DNA of 64,000 nt from Alligator mississippiensis (taxonomy: Eukaryota > Chordata > Crocodylia > Alligatoridae), in contig NC_081824.1 in assembly GCF_030867095.1 (NCBI RefSeq), forward strand, positions 115,390,162 through 115,454,161, in the 5' to 3' direction. Position numbers and translations under genes: made by a program. The notes beneath the pieces are model-generated. The model was not told the DNA's origin. It saw only the letters and a list, made by a program, of their open reading frames with translations, and ran no database searches. Shown here piece by piece: positions 35,101 to 47,905 of the stretch (the stretch's first letter is position 1; each line of letters starts with the position of its first letter).

Positions 35101-38100
35101 ATAAAAGTATTTTTATCTACATGGAATTGTTTGATGCTTGTAGCATATGAGCTCCAATTGACAGCAGCAGGATAGGTGGGAGAAAGATGAGGGTGTGAGC
35201 TCAATTGTGTAGTTAGGAGATGACCGTTCTCTGTTTCCATGTCATAATGATATGCTCTGGGCCCATCTGGTGCATAGATACCACTGCCTGTGAATGACAA
35301 ATAGGATGCCTTTCAACCAGCTGAGTGGTCATATCGTATCTGTGAGAGAGATGGATTACAACTATTACAACTATACAACCATTACAACTATAAAAGCATT
35401 TCATTGTTTGGAGTAAAAGCAAATTAAATCCATAAATTAAAAACAATCAGCTTTTTAGCAAAACTAGAAAGGACTTTGCCAAAGAGAACATAGGAGAAAA
35501 ACATATACCTTTGAAGAGAAATATAGAACCCCTGATCTGATTAGGTAAGATTGTCCTTGTTTGGAATTAATATCTATTTCAGAACAGAATTAGAGATTAA
35601 AGATAAATCATCATGCCCCCCCCCCCCCCCCAAATTGCAAATTACCTGTCATAGCCATAAGGGTATTGTGTGTGTTAGATGCTAGAAGGTTGACACCAAT
35701 CCCCATAGCCCAAGCTGAGTGGATTTCAATAGCAGACAAAAATGGCAGAACATTCATCCAAGCTGTTGGAAACAACACAGTATCTACATGTAATTTTTTC
35801 ACTAGGACAACAGCTGGGTCATGGAAAAGGATGTCGAAGCAAGTGAAAATGCCAAAGTTTCCAAAAGATGTGTTGAAGGTGACCATTTCTGGCTCTTTAG
35901 GGTAATCAAACTGTGTTTCTGACCTAAATAGATTATACTGGTAAAAAAAAAAAAAAAAAAAATATATAAATTAAGATATGTCAATGATTGCTTACAGCAA
36001 ATTTATAAAACTGTGAAAAAATCATCCCTGAACTATAAGCTATTGAACTGCTGGCTTATGCCAATAAAACGTGACTAAGTACATTAGTCAGTGGCAACAT
36101 GTAGGGGGTGCACAGGGGTGCATGTTCACACCCTGAGAGCGCTGGTGCACGCCCTGACAGGCCACGCTCCCTGCTTAGGCAACAGGCGGTGGGTGGGGCA
36201 GGTGGGAGTGCCGGTGCCCCCCCCGCCCAAGAGTGCCAGCCGGGGAAAGGGAGCTTGCAGCCACTTCCAGGAGTGCTGTGGCCACTTCCTGTCTGTTGAG
36301 ATTGGCCACGTCCCCCCAATTGGAGAGACTGGCTGCAGAGAGATTGGCCACAGTGGAACCCCCACCCCTGGTCAGAGAGATTGGCTGCAGGGGGACCCCC
36401 CCTGGTCACTGACTGGTTGTGGGGGGGCACATGCCCCCCCTGACTAAGGTGGCACCAGTTGCTCGTGATACTAGTTATACATTCACGGCATTAGAGATAT
36501 TTGACAGATTGAAGAAGAGCTGAGAAAGAGGTCTAATTTAATTTCCAGTTTTACAAGGGTTCTTCTCATTTTCTGAGCACAGGTACAGGTCTTGAAAATT
36601 ACACAAGTATTATTAATACATAATTGTATTGAGATAGCAGTCCAAGACATGGAAAGAGACCTTGTTCTGCTCTATGCAAGTCTCAGAATGTTCCTTGCCT
36701 CAGAACTGACTAAGTAAGAGGCTCATTCCCAAATTTAGCTAATAAGATTTTTTTTTAAAGGAAGTGTGAGCCATCACCAAGAAACAGCCAAAATGATGAG
36801 GGAGCTTGTAATGAGAGTGAACTCTAGGTCTAGGTATCCAAGAAAAGCAAATTCAAGAGTTGAGAACCCTCCACTAGTATCTTTCTCCCTGTTCAATCCC
36901 TCGGACCAGTCACCCAACAACATCATGATGAAAAGGAATCAGTTAATTACCTGCTAAAATAGAAATGGTAATAAAAGCATTCATTACCTTGTGATAACGT
37001 GCCACCAACTTCCCTTGTGAATCAAAGACAACATTAGTATTGTACTGATAATGACCGTCTCTGGGGCACTTGGGATCACTGCAATTACAGGGTTTCTTGT
37101 CCCCCATATTTGCCACTACATAGATGGAGTTGTTCCTTGCCAAACAGCTGAGTCTTTCTTGTACTGGTGCAGGAGCAAATCTAGTTTGTAAGTGGTGAAA
37201 GGAAAACCAACAGGATCAAAACAAATTAAGAATATGAATGAGGATGAAATAGACTTGACATTATTATTTCAATGGATGAAAACCCCCCAAGTGATACAAA
37301 CAGGATTGATCAAATGGAACTTAATGATAATAATTAAGGGGTGTACAGATGGTATTTCTTTCACCAATTAAAGCACTTTATTGCTATGCCTTAACAGAAG
37401 TGCACAGCTTTACAGCACTTTAGAAATGGTTACAGCTTTTTAAATTAATCCCTGTTAAATGAGATATTAAATTTGAAACTCTGTATTTTGCAGCAGTTTA
37501 GCAACCTACAGCACTTCAAATAACTTCTGTATGCTGGTCAAATTTCTGGTGATTCCACCAGTATCCCATGGGCTTTGCAAGCTGCTGCCTCGCCGCTTGG
37601 CAGATGTGGTGCCTGTTCCCAGTGCAATGTTTAAGAGTGCTGTAACTTTATACTGCTATAAAAAGTGCTCTAAATTACAGTGCTGTAAAACATGCATGGA
37701 GCACTTCTGTACACACCTTAACTTCCCAAAGACTCACTTGGCTGATTTAAGCCTCGTGTCTGCTTTGCCCTTACTATAATATAAAACCCTTACTCTCTCT
37801 AGTTTGAAAAAAGACTTCTAATTGTTCATATTTTAAATAGTTTTTCCCCAACTCTTAGAAATATTAAGCGGGTTCATTTTTCAGATGCAAAGGGGGATAC
37901 CAAATTCTTCACGTAGGCTAAAAAGGACAGAATTTCAGAAGAGCAGACAGAGAATCAAATAACCACATTCCCTCCCCCAGTACTAACATACAATAGAACT
38001 ACAGTGGCACAAGAACAATTCTTGTCTCTTTCTACTGGCCTTGACTCTTGTCCATCACAAATTGGATTCCCCAGTGAGCCACTAGGCTGCTGGTAATTTG

Positions 38101-39580
38101 GCAAATAACAGCTTAATTTGTGTTGCTGTGTGAGATAGCAGCAGAATCTCTGTGCATGTTCAGTTATCTTGCAGACCCCTATATCTGAGTTAAGCAGAAC
38201 CTTTTAAAAAAAGAGAGAAGCACAATTTCTCCCTAAATTAAATAAATGTATGTCTGCCTAGGAGAGATCTGGAAGGAAGAAAGGAAGTTTATTAATGTGG
38301 CCAGAGCTGACTAATAATATAGACATGTAATAGCATAATAAAAGTTAAAATATTTTCTGAAAGGTCAAATTTTAGTCCATTTTCAAATAATCTTACATCC
38401 ATGTGGTTCTATCACCTGCTGTTCAAAGCAGCCATATTACTAACAGATAAACTTGACAAGGGCAGCATTAGCAGTTTGAAGCAAGAGGTCACACAATTTA
38501 CACCCTTCAGAACTGTGGAATTCATGCTTCAGACAATACCAGAATAGAAGAAAAGTACAATAGTCCTAGTGATGGAAACAAAAGTCAAAGCATATCATCA
38601 GGGTGCCACCTGCTGGTAAACCATTTAAAACCTCTCCTTATAACAACAAAAATCATAGTCCAGATGAAGGCTGAAAATAGCAATTCTTTGAAATCAAATG
38701 TGTTTAAGTGAAAGCCTCCCATGTAGGGGAGGATCAGCCTTTAGCTTATGTCACACAGTATCTTCACATAACACAATTGAGGCAATAAGGTAAATGGGGA
38801 AAAAAGAAAAAATTAGAAAGCAAAAAAACAGAACGTGGCAAATCAAGCCTGAAGCTTCTCCACTCTGTTCCTTGGGTACAAGTTAAGAGTCAGGTTATCT
38901 CAAGACCTTTCGGCAGCCAGTGTTTCATATTATTGCCTTACTAAGGAGTTTGGTGCATCTGATTTATAAAGCAATTATTTTTACCTGGATTTCCCTTTTA
39001 GTTGGTGTGGAGATGGGATATATTTGGGCTATTTAATAGCTGTATATAAAAATTATAGGGCTGAATGCAGAAAGACCTGGGAAGTATTTTGCTTTTGTTA
39101 CTAGACCATTTCTGTCAAGATCATTGCAGCATGTTAAAGCTGTGGACACAATGTAAATCATACCTTTGGGGATCGGTACATGGAATCCAGTTCACCTGTG
39201 GATCTGGGATATCTTCCAGGTAAGGGTAAAGGGCTTCCCTTGTGAAGTTCCAGCCATAAACACTGTCTTCTGGAGTCACGATGATGTGTGCCCCCTGGCA
39301 AAACAGGCTAAATTAAACACTTGCTATCGCTGTCAAGAAAATAACCCAGGGAGTCAATAGGCAATACCTGCTGGGCAGCTTCTTTGATGGCTACTTCCAA
39401 AACATCTATATTTCTGTTCATCAGTACCAAAGCTTCATCAAGAGACACAGGCTTGTCAGTGACATCTGGCAGAATAACAGCATGCTCATACACTGCTGCA
39501 GTGTATGTGTCCGATGCAAACACCTGAAGAACTGAGAGTGTAGAAATCATAGCATATAGATATGGCTGGAGGGACATCAT
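32064..39580 (-). CDS. VNN: Vanin (pantetheine hydrolase), copy 1, complete
   Basis: Seven coding exons: 39,368-39,580; 39,164-39,294; 36,988-37,180; 35,646-35,937; 34,914-35,287; 34,041-34,211; 32,064-32,183. All introns are GT...AG and phases agree, giving 497 codons plus stop (human VNN1 has 513). Vanins cleave pantetheine to pantothenate and cysteamine outside the cell. Visible parts: signal peptide about residues 1-22 (cut near [15 protein letters not shown]), a nitrilase fold with Glu80 (VTPED), Lys179 (ARYHK) and Cys212 ([13 protein letters not shown]), then the vanin C-terminal domain with CQKDLCCHL and [19 protein letters not shown]. Sequons include N87FT, NTS and NWSS. Wording such as [14 protein letters not shown] and HSAWAMG favours vanin over biotinidase. 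It ends [13 protein letters not shown] without a GPI-anchor tail. Which mammalian VNN it matches one-to-one is open. Confidence 0.93.
33150..33525 (+). mobile_element. Old CR1 fragment in intron 6 of vanin copy 1
   Basis: Plus-strand text ATGATCAGAGGCCTAGGAAA and ATAGGGAAAGGCTGAAAGG, then TGGCTAGATGACCTCTTGAG, CCCCTTTCAGCC and TTTCCTATGGTC follow the CR1 C-terminus and 3' UTR. Heavily decayed. The rest of intron 6 (32,184-34,040) shows nothing else. Confidence 0.75.
34041..34211 (-). CDS. VNN: Vanin copy 1 exon 6
   Basis: 171 nt, 57 codons, phase 0 at both ends: [19 protein letters not shown] through [20 protein letters not shown] to APGEFQ. Differs from the copy 2 exon at 7 of 57 residues by my count. 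Confidence 0.94.
34914..35287 (-). CDS. VNN: Vanin copy 1 exon 5
   Basis: 374 nt. Begins [20 protein letters not shown] and carries [25 protein letters not shown] and [12 protein letters not shown], ending KYYWQ. It links the nitrilase fold to the vanin C-terminal domain. Acceptor TCACAG|GCAGTG, donor GGCAG|GTAATT. Confidence 0.93.
35646..35937 (-). CDS. VNN: Vanin copy 1 exon 4
   Basis: 292 nt with the catalytic Cys212 in [17 protein letters not shown] and the substrate-pocket block [20 protein letters not shown]. Acceptor TTACCAG|TATAAT behind a long A/T run (35,942-35,962 on the plus strand), donor ACAG|GTAATT. Confidence 0.94.
36085..36460. repeat. GC-rich dispersed repeat in intron 3 of copy 1
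   Basis: Matches the reverse complement of 58,925-59,205 (shared text includes GGTGGGAGTGCCGGTGCCCC and GTGCACAGGGGTGCA). It ends in GGGGGGCACATGCCCCCC-type text. Open frames on both strands here are compositional. Confidence 0.7.
36988..37180 (-). CDS. VNN: Vanin copy 1 exon 3
   Basis: 193 nt, reads [18 protein letters not shown], then [20 protein letters not shown], ending [13 protein letters not shown] with catalytic Lys179 as its last codon. Acceptor ACTAG|ATTTGC, donor CACAAG|GTAATG. Confidence 0.93.
37330..37735. mobile_element. MITE in intron 2 of vanin copy 1
   Basis: The left end TTAAGGGGTGTACAGATGG and the right end, in reverse, AGTTAAGGTGTGTACAGAAG are inverted copies. Subterminal AGCACTTTA/TAAAGTGCT motifs recur on both sides. 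The rest of intron 2 (37,181-39,163) shows no gene or family that I recognise. Confidence 0.65.
39164..39294 (-). CDS. VNN: Vanin copy 1 exon 2
   Basis: 131 nt, begins [18 protein letters not shown] and ends NWIPCTDPQ plus two bases of Arg. It carries the catalytic Glu80 and the sequon N87FT. Acceptor CCAG|GGGC, donor CAAAG|GTATGA. Confidence 0.92.
39368..39580 (-). CDS. VNN: Vanin copy 1 exon 1 (coding part)
   Basis: Residues 1-71: signal peptide and start of the nitrilase domain ([29 protein letters not shown]). The first of two adjacent ATGs is taken; the second is equally possible. The donor is CAGCAG|GTATTG. I see no clear TATA box upstream, and a non-coding leader exon cannot be excluded. 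Confidence 0.9.
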
Positions 39581-41689
39581 AGCTGAAGCTGGAAAGTCAT
39601 TGAAAAACTGAGAGCTGGAATCTAGAGAGTTCAGGTGCTGAAGTTATTATTGGTTTACTTTGAAAGCCACTGTCTATCAAAATGACTTGCATCATCATCA
39701 TGTGAAAACCCAGCGTTACTCAACAAGATTACAACACAATACTGTGAGGTGAGACTATAACATTACATAACTAGAGTGCCACAGCCCAAAAGTATAACAA
39801 GGAATTTACAAGACAAAAATAAACCTAAGGTAGCAAGTACTTCAATTTAATCAGAGCTAGAAACCCAGCAACATAACAGAAATAGCAAACCAGGTATCCT
39901 CCCAAGCTGGGTTAACAACCATTATATTTGGTTTCAGTCAACAACTAATAACTAGCTGTGTTCATTTTTATCATTGCATGTTTGTATGAAATATAGTTTT
40001 CAATATAAAATTTGCGTTGTAGTGATTGAGGGAAACCTAATCAACAAATTGTCTTTTTGTTAATGCTGTGGTGTGAGACGTTGGGCACAGATAGAAGTGA
40101 CAATTTTTGCCTGATCTGGCCCCAGAAAGCGGTCTATAGTAGTGACCAAACACAAGCGCATGGCTGCAGACCAATTACAAAATGACCAATCAGGTGAAAA
40201 TGAGGAAACCCGTTGTATGATGGTTCAGATGAAGATGTTTCAAAACAGAGTAACTTGTGTCTGCCCTGCCTCCCAGCCTGTTGCTGTTTTCGGAATGGAA
40301 AGGAGGAAAGGGAGTGGAGGGATTTCAGTCTGGGGTTTTTTATCCCCTCCTGGAGGGTGAGGTGGGAGTACTGGAGGCCCCTGGGGTGGGGGGCTTCCAC
40401 AGCACTTCACAGCACAGACTAGGAGAGAGGAGGGGCCATTGCCTGGGGAAACTGGCTGCAGGCTAGCAGCCAGCAGTTAGATTCCCCTCCCCACTGGAAA
40501 CAACAATGAACTTCTGTTTGATCCAGGGGATCCTTGTAACTTAGAATGCTTCCTACAAATTGTTCTCAGTTACAGCAGGGAACTGCACTTGTGTCTGTGC
40601 CCAAGGCATTGCCACTTAATGATAGCTGAGTCCATAACTATGGGAACTTAATTAGCATATGTATTAAGTGGTTTGGAAACTCTGGGAGGAGATCCTCAGC
40701 TGAACATGAACAAAATTTCAGGGAAGTGAATGCAGAAAGGAGGAAGAGATAAATAAACCATGGAATTTGGGTGGGAGTCTCTGGGAGGATCAGACACACC
40801 TAGATTTTTAGGATGAAAGGAGGTGAGGGAACCCAGCAGAGAGGCTAAAAATATCACCCCAGAAATGACTGGGGCTGATAGCCATTTGAAGCGAAGAGAC
40901 CATCTGGAGGCAGCTCTAAGTTGGAAGAGAGCAGAAAAGGAGTTTTGTTGAATTGCTGTATACTTATTTCTAAACCGAACAACTCTTTTTTCAGTTTTAT
41001 GCAGTGAGACTATTTTGGTTTTTATCTTTAAGTTTGTCCTCTGATAAGAGTGATTTGGAGGTAGCTGGTAGAAGCAGTCTCTCCATTCCTATGTGAATAG
41101 CAGTCCTGTTTTTACAACCTCAGGAAACCCCCAAGAGTTTACAGGGTTCTCATTCCATAAGCTGTAGGGTCTACTCAGGTTGCTGGTGGGACCAAGATTT
41201 GCTGGGGGGAAATGAGCCTCTCATAAGATAAACCCAGTGGAGCCCCAAGGATACACAGCAAGATATTGAGGAAAGGGCTTGAATCTCTTTATCACCCCAA
41301 GGGAAGTCCAGATATTGTCATAGTTATATGCTGCTATTATTTTCCCCTAAAGAAAAATAAACTCTAAAGTACATGGTCAGAATTACCTTTGTTTTAGATT
41401 AGGAGAAAAAAAATCATGAGATGCCTCTCAGAGAAAACATATAACTAGTGAAGCAAATAGACACTGATGGGACTGCAAAGAGTCATGATATAAATCCCCT
41501 CTTTGCACTCTTCTGACCCTTCTGCAACTCATTGGACTAATTCTTCATGCACCAGATTAAGGCAGCCCAAAGCTATCCTGGGCTATTAAAGCTACAGCTG
41601 AGTCAGTCCTTCTCTCTAAGTTACAGTATATGCATCTGCTCTTATAATGAGGGATTGTGGTTTTCTCTGTTTAAAAATCACAAATTCTC
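39581..41689. other. Upstream flank of vanin copy 1
   Basis: Presumed promoter region and intergenic DNA. No TATA box or further exon can be supported. The short frames at 40,134-40,466 have no known domain. Confidence 0.5.
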
Positions 41690-43150
41690 TCATTTAAAAA
41701 CCCTAAATCCACAATTAAAATGAAATACCGCTATATATATATATCAATTAAACACAATGTTTTATTGATATAGTTACAACTTTAAAGCAATTTGGAAGAT
41801 TAACAGTGCTTCAATCACTATAATAAAATACATTCAAAGTCCCTATAAATCTTGGTTTTGACTTTGGGTTTTTTATTGTGGAAAATCAGAGCTCCTCCTG
41901 GCCCCTTAGCTCACCAGTATGCAGGTCCAGGCCCCTCACTCCTTACCCATAGCCTCACAGCCCTGATGGTGCTCTTCACGCCGCATCCACAGCCCCTCCC
42001 CACCTCCCAGCCCTGATGGAGGGCCCCCCCAGCTGCTAGGGCTATGGGGCCAGAGACTTGGGTCCACAGCCCCGTGGCCCCACAGCAGTGCCTGAGCCCT
42101 AGCTGCTGCCCATGGGTGGCAGTGGCTGCTGCAGCAGAGTGGAATGTGGAGCCTGGCTCCCCCTTCCCCCTGGCTCCAGGAGGCATGGCTGGAGTGGAGC
42201 CCATAGATGGGGGTAGATGCAGGCTGCCCACTGTGGGCTTGGGTTCCCTACCCTGCTGCCTTCCCCCTCCATGGCCCAGTGGGAAGGACCTGGCACAGCT
42301 GGATAGAGTGGGGTCAGGTGGGGAAGATCCTTGCCGCTGCAAGCTCCACGCTGCCCTGGTGAAGTGCCCCCTGACTGCCCAGAAGCAGCAAGAGGTCCAC
42401 TTCTGTGCTGCCACCCCCAGTGCTGCCAGCCCAGCAAGTGGCACCTTCTCAAGGCAGCACAGGGCTCACAGCAGCAACAAGCTTCCCTGCCTGGCCCGGC
42501 TCTGCCCGGCCACACCAGGTCCCACCTGCTGTGCCCCAGGGGCAGCAGAGCAAAAAGCCCAAACCTGTAGTAAGCAGCTGTATCCATCCTGTGAACAGAT
42601 CTGGGGGGCACATGCCCCCCTGCCCTCCTGGGAGTCTGTGCAACAGGGGGGAGCCAGCCCCACCCCCCACCCCATGGATGAGTTGCCTGTGGCCCCATCC
42701 CAGTCTCTGCTGGGGCCCTGTGGCCGCACATTTTGGTCCTGGACCCCAAGCTCCACATACTGCCTGGGCTGAGCAGCAGCAGCAGCCTGAGCTCTGCCCA
42801 GCTCCAGCCCTGCCCAGCTCCCTCCCTCCCTCCCTCCATTCTTGTGCAGGCCTCAATTTCCCCTCACCCCAGCCTGCCAGACTTACCTGTGGGAGCTGCT
42901 TTCCAGGCTGCCTGGTAGCCATGTGCATATACATGCACGTGGCATCCCCTGCCTGACCGCCCTTCTCCTGCTCTCCCCCAGCCCCTTGCAGGCTGGAACT
43001 CTGCATGTCTGCAGACAGCCCTTCACAAAAGGGGGAAATCTGAGCGTTTCTCTGTTAAAATAAAAAAATCAATGTTTTTCTCGGTTAAAGGGAAAATCCA
43101 CATTTCTTTCCGTTTTTCCGTGGGAAATGCAAAACCTGGATCCCTGCTAA
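41690..43150. repeat. GC-rich repeat block bounded by AT-rich inverted motifs
   Basis: The left edge has TTTTCTCTGTTTAAAAATCA, then CTCTCATTTAAAAACCC. The right edge has TTTCTCTGTTAAAATAAAAA, then TTCTCGGTTAAAGGGAAAAT and TTTCCGTTTTTCCGTGGGAA. Between them lies about 1.1 kb of GC-rich sequence with long open frames in four or more frames (up to 246 codons), which is expected from composition. It contains the GGGGGGCACATGCCCCCC motif near 42,602 and a (TCCC)n run at 42,821-42,837. I read it as transposable-element derived, family unknown. Confidence 0.45.
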
Positions 43151-45374
43151 TAACACACAGAGAGATTAATCCAAAATGCTGCATCTCTACACAGGCAGCA
43201 GAGTCCTATTAGAAAGTCTGGGGAAACTGAAATACAAGAGTTACCCTGCTCTCACTATCCCATCTCTGCAGCCTACTGACATTTGTGCAATTGTTCAAGT
43301 ACAGCCAATGCATCAAGTTACACCTCTACTGTGTTAAAAAGCACAAAGGTGGATGCATGATTCTGTTCCTGTTTGTGACAACCTGTCTCCCTTGTGTTCC
43401 ATACATTCCAGAACTCCATTTTTTATGTATTTTCTCCTGAAGGAGGCATTAAATAATACCACTGGTTTTAAACATACTTCTCTGCCATCGCCCCATAGGC
43501 AGACACGGGAGAGGATTCTCCGGCTCCCTTGAAAGTAGGATGGTGGTGTTGGGTCTGGATTTAGGATCCAGACACCTTGTTTTGGAAGCAGGGAGTGGGG
43601 GCCCACCCTCAGACCAGCCATGACCTTTCTATTGATAATAGGCAAATTTACTGATACACAGTGATAACAGAAAAGAAGCAATACAAACAATGAAACAATT
43701 TTATATATCTGCCAAATCCTAGGGCTGTCATCAGAGTTAAAGTGCATCTGGTCAGGATGCAGTCTTCACTCTGAGGCACTCTCTTTTGTGTCAGATGTCA
43801 GCATACCAGCAACCTGGAGGTGGGATGCCAAGGCCCACTCCCCACTCCAGTGGAGTACATGAGACGGGCTGCTAGTCATATGCCCTCCATGGTGGCCTCA
43901 GGGACCCTTCTCTAGGGGTGGGGATGGGGACCCCTCTCAGGGAGGAGAAGGAGGTATGGAAGGGACCAAGGAGGGAGGGAGGAGGGATGGGAGAAAGGGA
44001 GGTATTCTTTTGTTACTCTCAAGTTTCTAATTTCATATTCTACTTCCCTTTTGATGACTCCTGATGACTCTTCATCCGCAGCTATCTCTGGTTGGTCCCG
44101 CTCTGTGGTTGTCATAGTCCACGTACTGTGTCATCAACAGATTCCAAGCCCCTCTTGTGCACACATATTAACTTTGTCTTTCCGGGCCTTCTCCTAATTT
44201 GTTCTGTTCCCCCAAAACCAGGACTCAGCCCCGTCCCTGCCTGCTCTGGTGCCTTGTTAGCTGGTGCCACTTATCTTGTGTTATGGGCAATATGGTACCT
44301 AATCCCTTGGTTCCCAGCCTTGTTGGTCTTGTTGTGTTAGACAACCTGTCTGCTTCCAGGGCTATGAGAAACATTATGTGTGAGACCCAAGTTTTTTAGA
44401 AATCAGTTAATCCAGGCTGTCCATCTTAAACCACTCTAATGCATATACATATACCTATAAGCCAATTTCCAAAAAAACCCCTTTAAATACCATTTTTAAG
44501 CCGACAGGTGGGGGGTGTCAGCTTAAAAAATGAAAGTTCTAGAGGGAGCGATAGCTAGAAGAGGCTTGCTGTGAGGAGACATGGATGGGAGGTCCCTGGT
44601 GGAGGGAGCTATCTGTGATTGAGGGGAGGTTGACCCCCGGGGAATTTCCATAGACATTTTATGAGGTCTGGATGGTAGTCCAAACACAGGGTGAAGATTT
44701 TATTAGTTTTGTCTGACCATAGTCTGTAGTCAAAACATTTGATCACTTTTTCTTTCCGTGTAATAAACCATTTTCTGTTATTTGACTGAAGTGCCTGTGA
44801 TAAATTGTGTTTTCTAGACAAATGAGTAACGTGGACATACCCATTTGAGAGAGTGAGGACAAATAAGCTTACACAAACCCAGAATATATCTCTGGGAGCA
44901 CCTGGGTTTTTGTCACTCTCTCATACAGAGGGCTGGTATGTTAATGCGAGAACTTATAGATTCTTTATCTGTTTGCCTCCTTGACAAAAGTTGTTTCTTG
45001 ATGACAAACAAGTTTTTTAGTGCCCAGCTTATTAAAAACTATGTTAACTTTTATTAGCTGTTCTAAAGAAATATATATGGAGTACATTTGTAATATATCT
45101 GGGGTATCTTTTTCTGATATAAATTGGTCTTGTATATTTGGAATGTATTTGTCTTAAAATGGATACTGCAATAGAGGTCAGAACCAAATTTCTGGGTCCA
45201 AATAAATACCAAAAGTTGGGCAAAAAAAATAAGCCCTTGACCAGAAGACTTAAAACTTTCTTCCCATTCTATTGGAGGGAAGGGAAACCACCAACTATGG
45301 TCAAATTAATTTCCCTATAATTCTACCATCTAAGTTTTCATTATAATTTATTTTCCTTAAGGCTTAGGGTGCTT
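43151..45374. other. Intergenic, nothing recognised
   Basis: No exon, RNA gene or repeat family supported. A purine-rich/pyrimidine-rich patch lies at 43,915-44,005. Confidence 0.45.
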
Positions 45375-45675
45375 TTATATGTGTTCTGGTGGTGGGAGGG
45401 GGCAGTGCTTGAATTAGAGCTTCTCCAAGAGCTGCTTTAATTAAAGCACCACAGCATCTCATTTATCAATGTCCCTGTGCTTCAGAATGGTGGGGGGGGG
45501 GGCTTGAACTAAAGCTTGCTCAGTGAATTTTAGATAAAGCTCCCCCACCGCTATTTTGAAGTGCAGGGACACTGATACACAAGATGTGGAGGCTGGCTGG
45601 AGCATGGTGATTGCTATGCTCCAGCAGACTCGATTAATTGAATCTGCTCCAATGCACTGTAATTACAAGTGAGCA
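45375..45675. mobile_element. MITE-like inverted repeat
   Basis: Arms at about 45,450-45,495 and 45,541-45,589 pair: the left reads CAATGTCCCTGTGCTTCAGA and the right, in reverse, CAGTGTCCCTGCACTTCAAA. Flanking AGCTTCTCCAAGAGC and AATTGAATCTGCTCCAATGC may be part of it. No coding capacity. Confidence 0.55.
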
Positions 45676-45683
45676 GCTTCCTC

Positions 45684-46257
45684 ACACATGTTATCCTCCC
45701 GCTGTACTCGGCCTTGGTTAGGCTGCAGCTGGAGTGCTGCATCCAATTCTAGCCTCTACAATTCAAGAAGGATGTGGAGAAGCTTGAGAGAGTCCAGAGG
45801 AGAGCCATGCGCGTGATCAGAGGGCAAGAGAACAGGCCTTATGATGAGAGGCTGTGAGCCATGGGACTCTTCAGCCTGGAGAAGCGTAGGCTCAGGATTG
45901 ACTTGGTGGCAGCCTATAAGTACATCAGGGGTGTGAATTAGGATCCAGGGGAATGCCTGTTCACCAGAGCACCCCAAGGGATGACAAGGTCCAACGGTCA
46001 CAAACTCCTGCAAGGCTGTTTTAAGCTGGACATAAGGAAAAACATCTTTATTGTCTGAGCCCCCAAGGCCTGGAATAGACTCCCCCCAGAGGTGATGCAA
46101 GCACCTACTTTGGACACTTTCAAGAAACATTTGTATGCCTATCTTGCTGGGATCCTTTGACCCTACCTAACTTTCTGCACCTTGGGCAGGGGACCGGACC
46201 CGAGCTGTTAGGAGGTCCCTTCCAGCCCTAATGTCTATGAAATCTATGAAATCTATG
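45684..46257 (+). mobile_element. CR1 LINE fragment (3' end)
   Basis: Starts within the conserved block for [16 protein letters not shown] (TGTTATCCTCCCGCTGTACT), continues through QKRVQRRAMRVIRG-like and RLDIRKNIF-like text in shifting frames, and ends CCAGCCCTAATGTCTATGAA plus ATCTATGAAATCTATG. Same tail type as 27,548-28,690. Confidence 0.9.
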
Positions 46258-47784
46258 TACAGGAACCCTTAGTGTGTATGTGATAATAAGTATCTAGCCT
46301 CACTCTATTAAATATGTCCTGGGTATGGAGTCAGCATAAAAGCACAAGACTGGGTATTAAAGACACAAGGCTGCCAATCGGAAGTCCCTATGCTTTGTAT
46401 AGAAAAATCTGAATGACAACCATGATGGGTTCGGCCATTTTGGTGAAGCAAAACCACCTCCACAGTGTGATGTGGTTGGTCCAATAGTACAGCAGAACTC
46501 TGAGCCTCTGAAGAGGCCTAGTAGGATCCACAGCAGCAAGAGAGAGCTGGCTTTCTGGCAAGAACCAACTGAACTGGTTGCAGAAAATGGTGAAGAAATG
46601 ACTCCGTGTTGGAAGAAATGATTCCATGTTCCATTCCTTTGTACCATCAAGGGTGGCAGCAGCACCACTGATCTGACTTCAAAGCTGAGCTAAATCACTG
46701 AGTGACACTGACTTGGCAGAGCAGTCAGTCTATTGGGACTAAATCAGAGGTAGATGATCCTTGGACATTCTGGGCACCTCCAGATGACTGGGAGCATTTC
46801 TTTCCCCAGGGACAAGTAGCAGCAGCATACCTTGCACTGCTGCTACTTGTAGCCGGGGAATGCCCATGCCATGCACACTCTGGCACTCAGCAGGTCACCC
46901 TGGGTGGGATAAGGGAGTCTGAGACTAGCAACTGTGCTAGCCCAGCAGCCTTACCAAGGGTCCTGGGGCCTCGGATAGCTGCACCATAGTGCTCTTGGCA
47001 GCAGGAAGCCTGGCTGGCAGCTGCAGCATGGCTCCAGCTAGCCAGGCTCTGGTTTTGGGCATTGCATGCCACTACGTGCACTGCCCCACTTTTTTCTGTG
47101 TGGGTGTTTTTGACCCCAGGCTCAAAATAACCCGCCACACTGCAAGGTAGCAAAGGGAGAACACTTGCACATGCAGTGCGTGGTGCTGCAGATGGGTCTG
47201 CAGCACCACATACTGCATGTCCATGCTCATCTGGATGTGGCGACCAAGGCTGATTCAGCCAGTGAGCAGGGTTTTCAGTAACAGAGGTGGGACTGGAGCC
47301 TGACCACCTTTATTACACTAGAGGGCACAAATATAACATGGCACACTTAACAGTGACACACTTCAAAATTGTTTGTCTTTTATCAATGATCCTTTTTCAG
47401 GATGATAAATAGTGGCTTATTGCTGTGCGTCACCTGTACCCAAATGTTTAGGGAGTTTTAAAGGCTGATGAGGTTCCTACAAACATTACATATGTCCCTA
47501 CCTGGGATGACTGGTTTAGATAATATATGCTGATTTATCAAAATGTCTTGATTTCTATGCCCATGGAATTACACTCCTGACAAGTAGACAGGACAAAAAT
47601 CTCAAGCATCCTGATAGATGTGCTTTACAGAACTGCGCTTGTGTACTAGTTGATTAGCTTAACTGACTGCATGAGTCTGGCATTATGTCCTTGCATCTTA
47701 TACAGAAATAACACACTAAGTTTTTTTTTTCCCCTACTAGTTGCAGAATTATCTAAAATTATAAAATGTATGCTAAAAGCAAGG
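46258..47784. other. Intergenic, nothing recognised
   Basis: No supported exon or repeat family. GC-rich patches at 46,800-47,230 contain inverted AGCAGCAGC/GCTGCTGCT text (46,816-46,846), a small local hairpin. Confidence 0.45.
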
Positions 47785-47905
47785 ATATTTTGGGGTGATA
47801 TATTTTATTGGACCAACTGCATGGTTGGAATAAAGTTAGACAAGCTTTGAATGCAAGGTATTCTTCATCAGGCATTCAAAAGCTTGTCTAACTTCTTGGA
47901 TGTTA
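47785..47905. repeat. Foldback hairpin
   Basis: AGTTAGACAAGCTTTGAATG (from about 47,835) pairs with CATTCAAAAGCTTGTCTAAC (from about 47,873) around a short loop. Preceding text TTTTATTGGACCAACTGCAT resembles the foldback family at 63,640-63,800. Confidence 0.65.

Noticed and set aside
34800-35150. 116-codon plus-strand frame
   Set aside because: Antisense to vanin copy 1 exon 5.
42044-43006. Several long overlapping frames (up to 246 codons) on both strands
   Set aside because: Four or more frames are open at once in GC-rich repeat DNA; there is no domain, no splice support and no homologue that I recognise.
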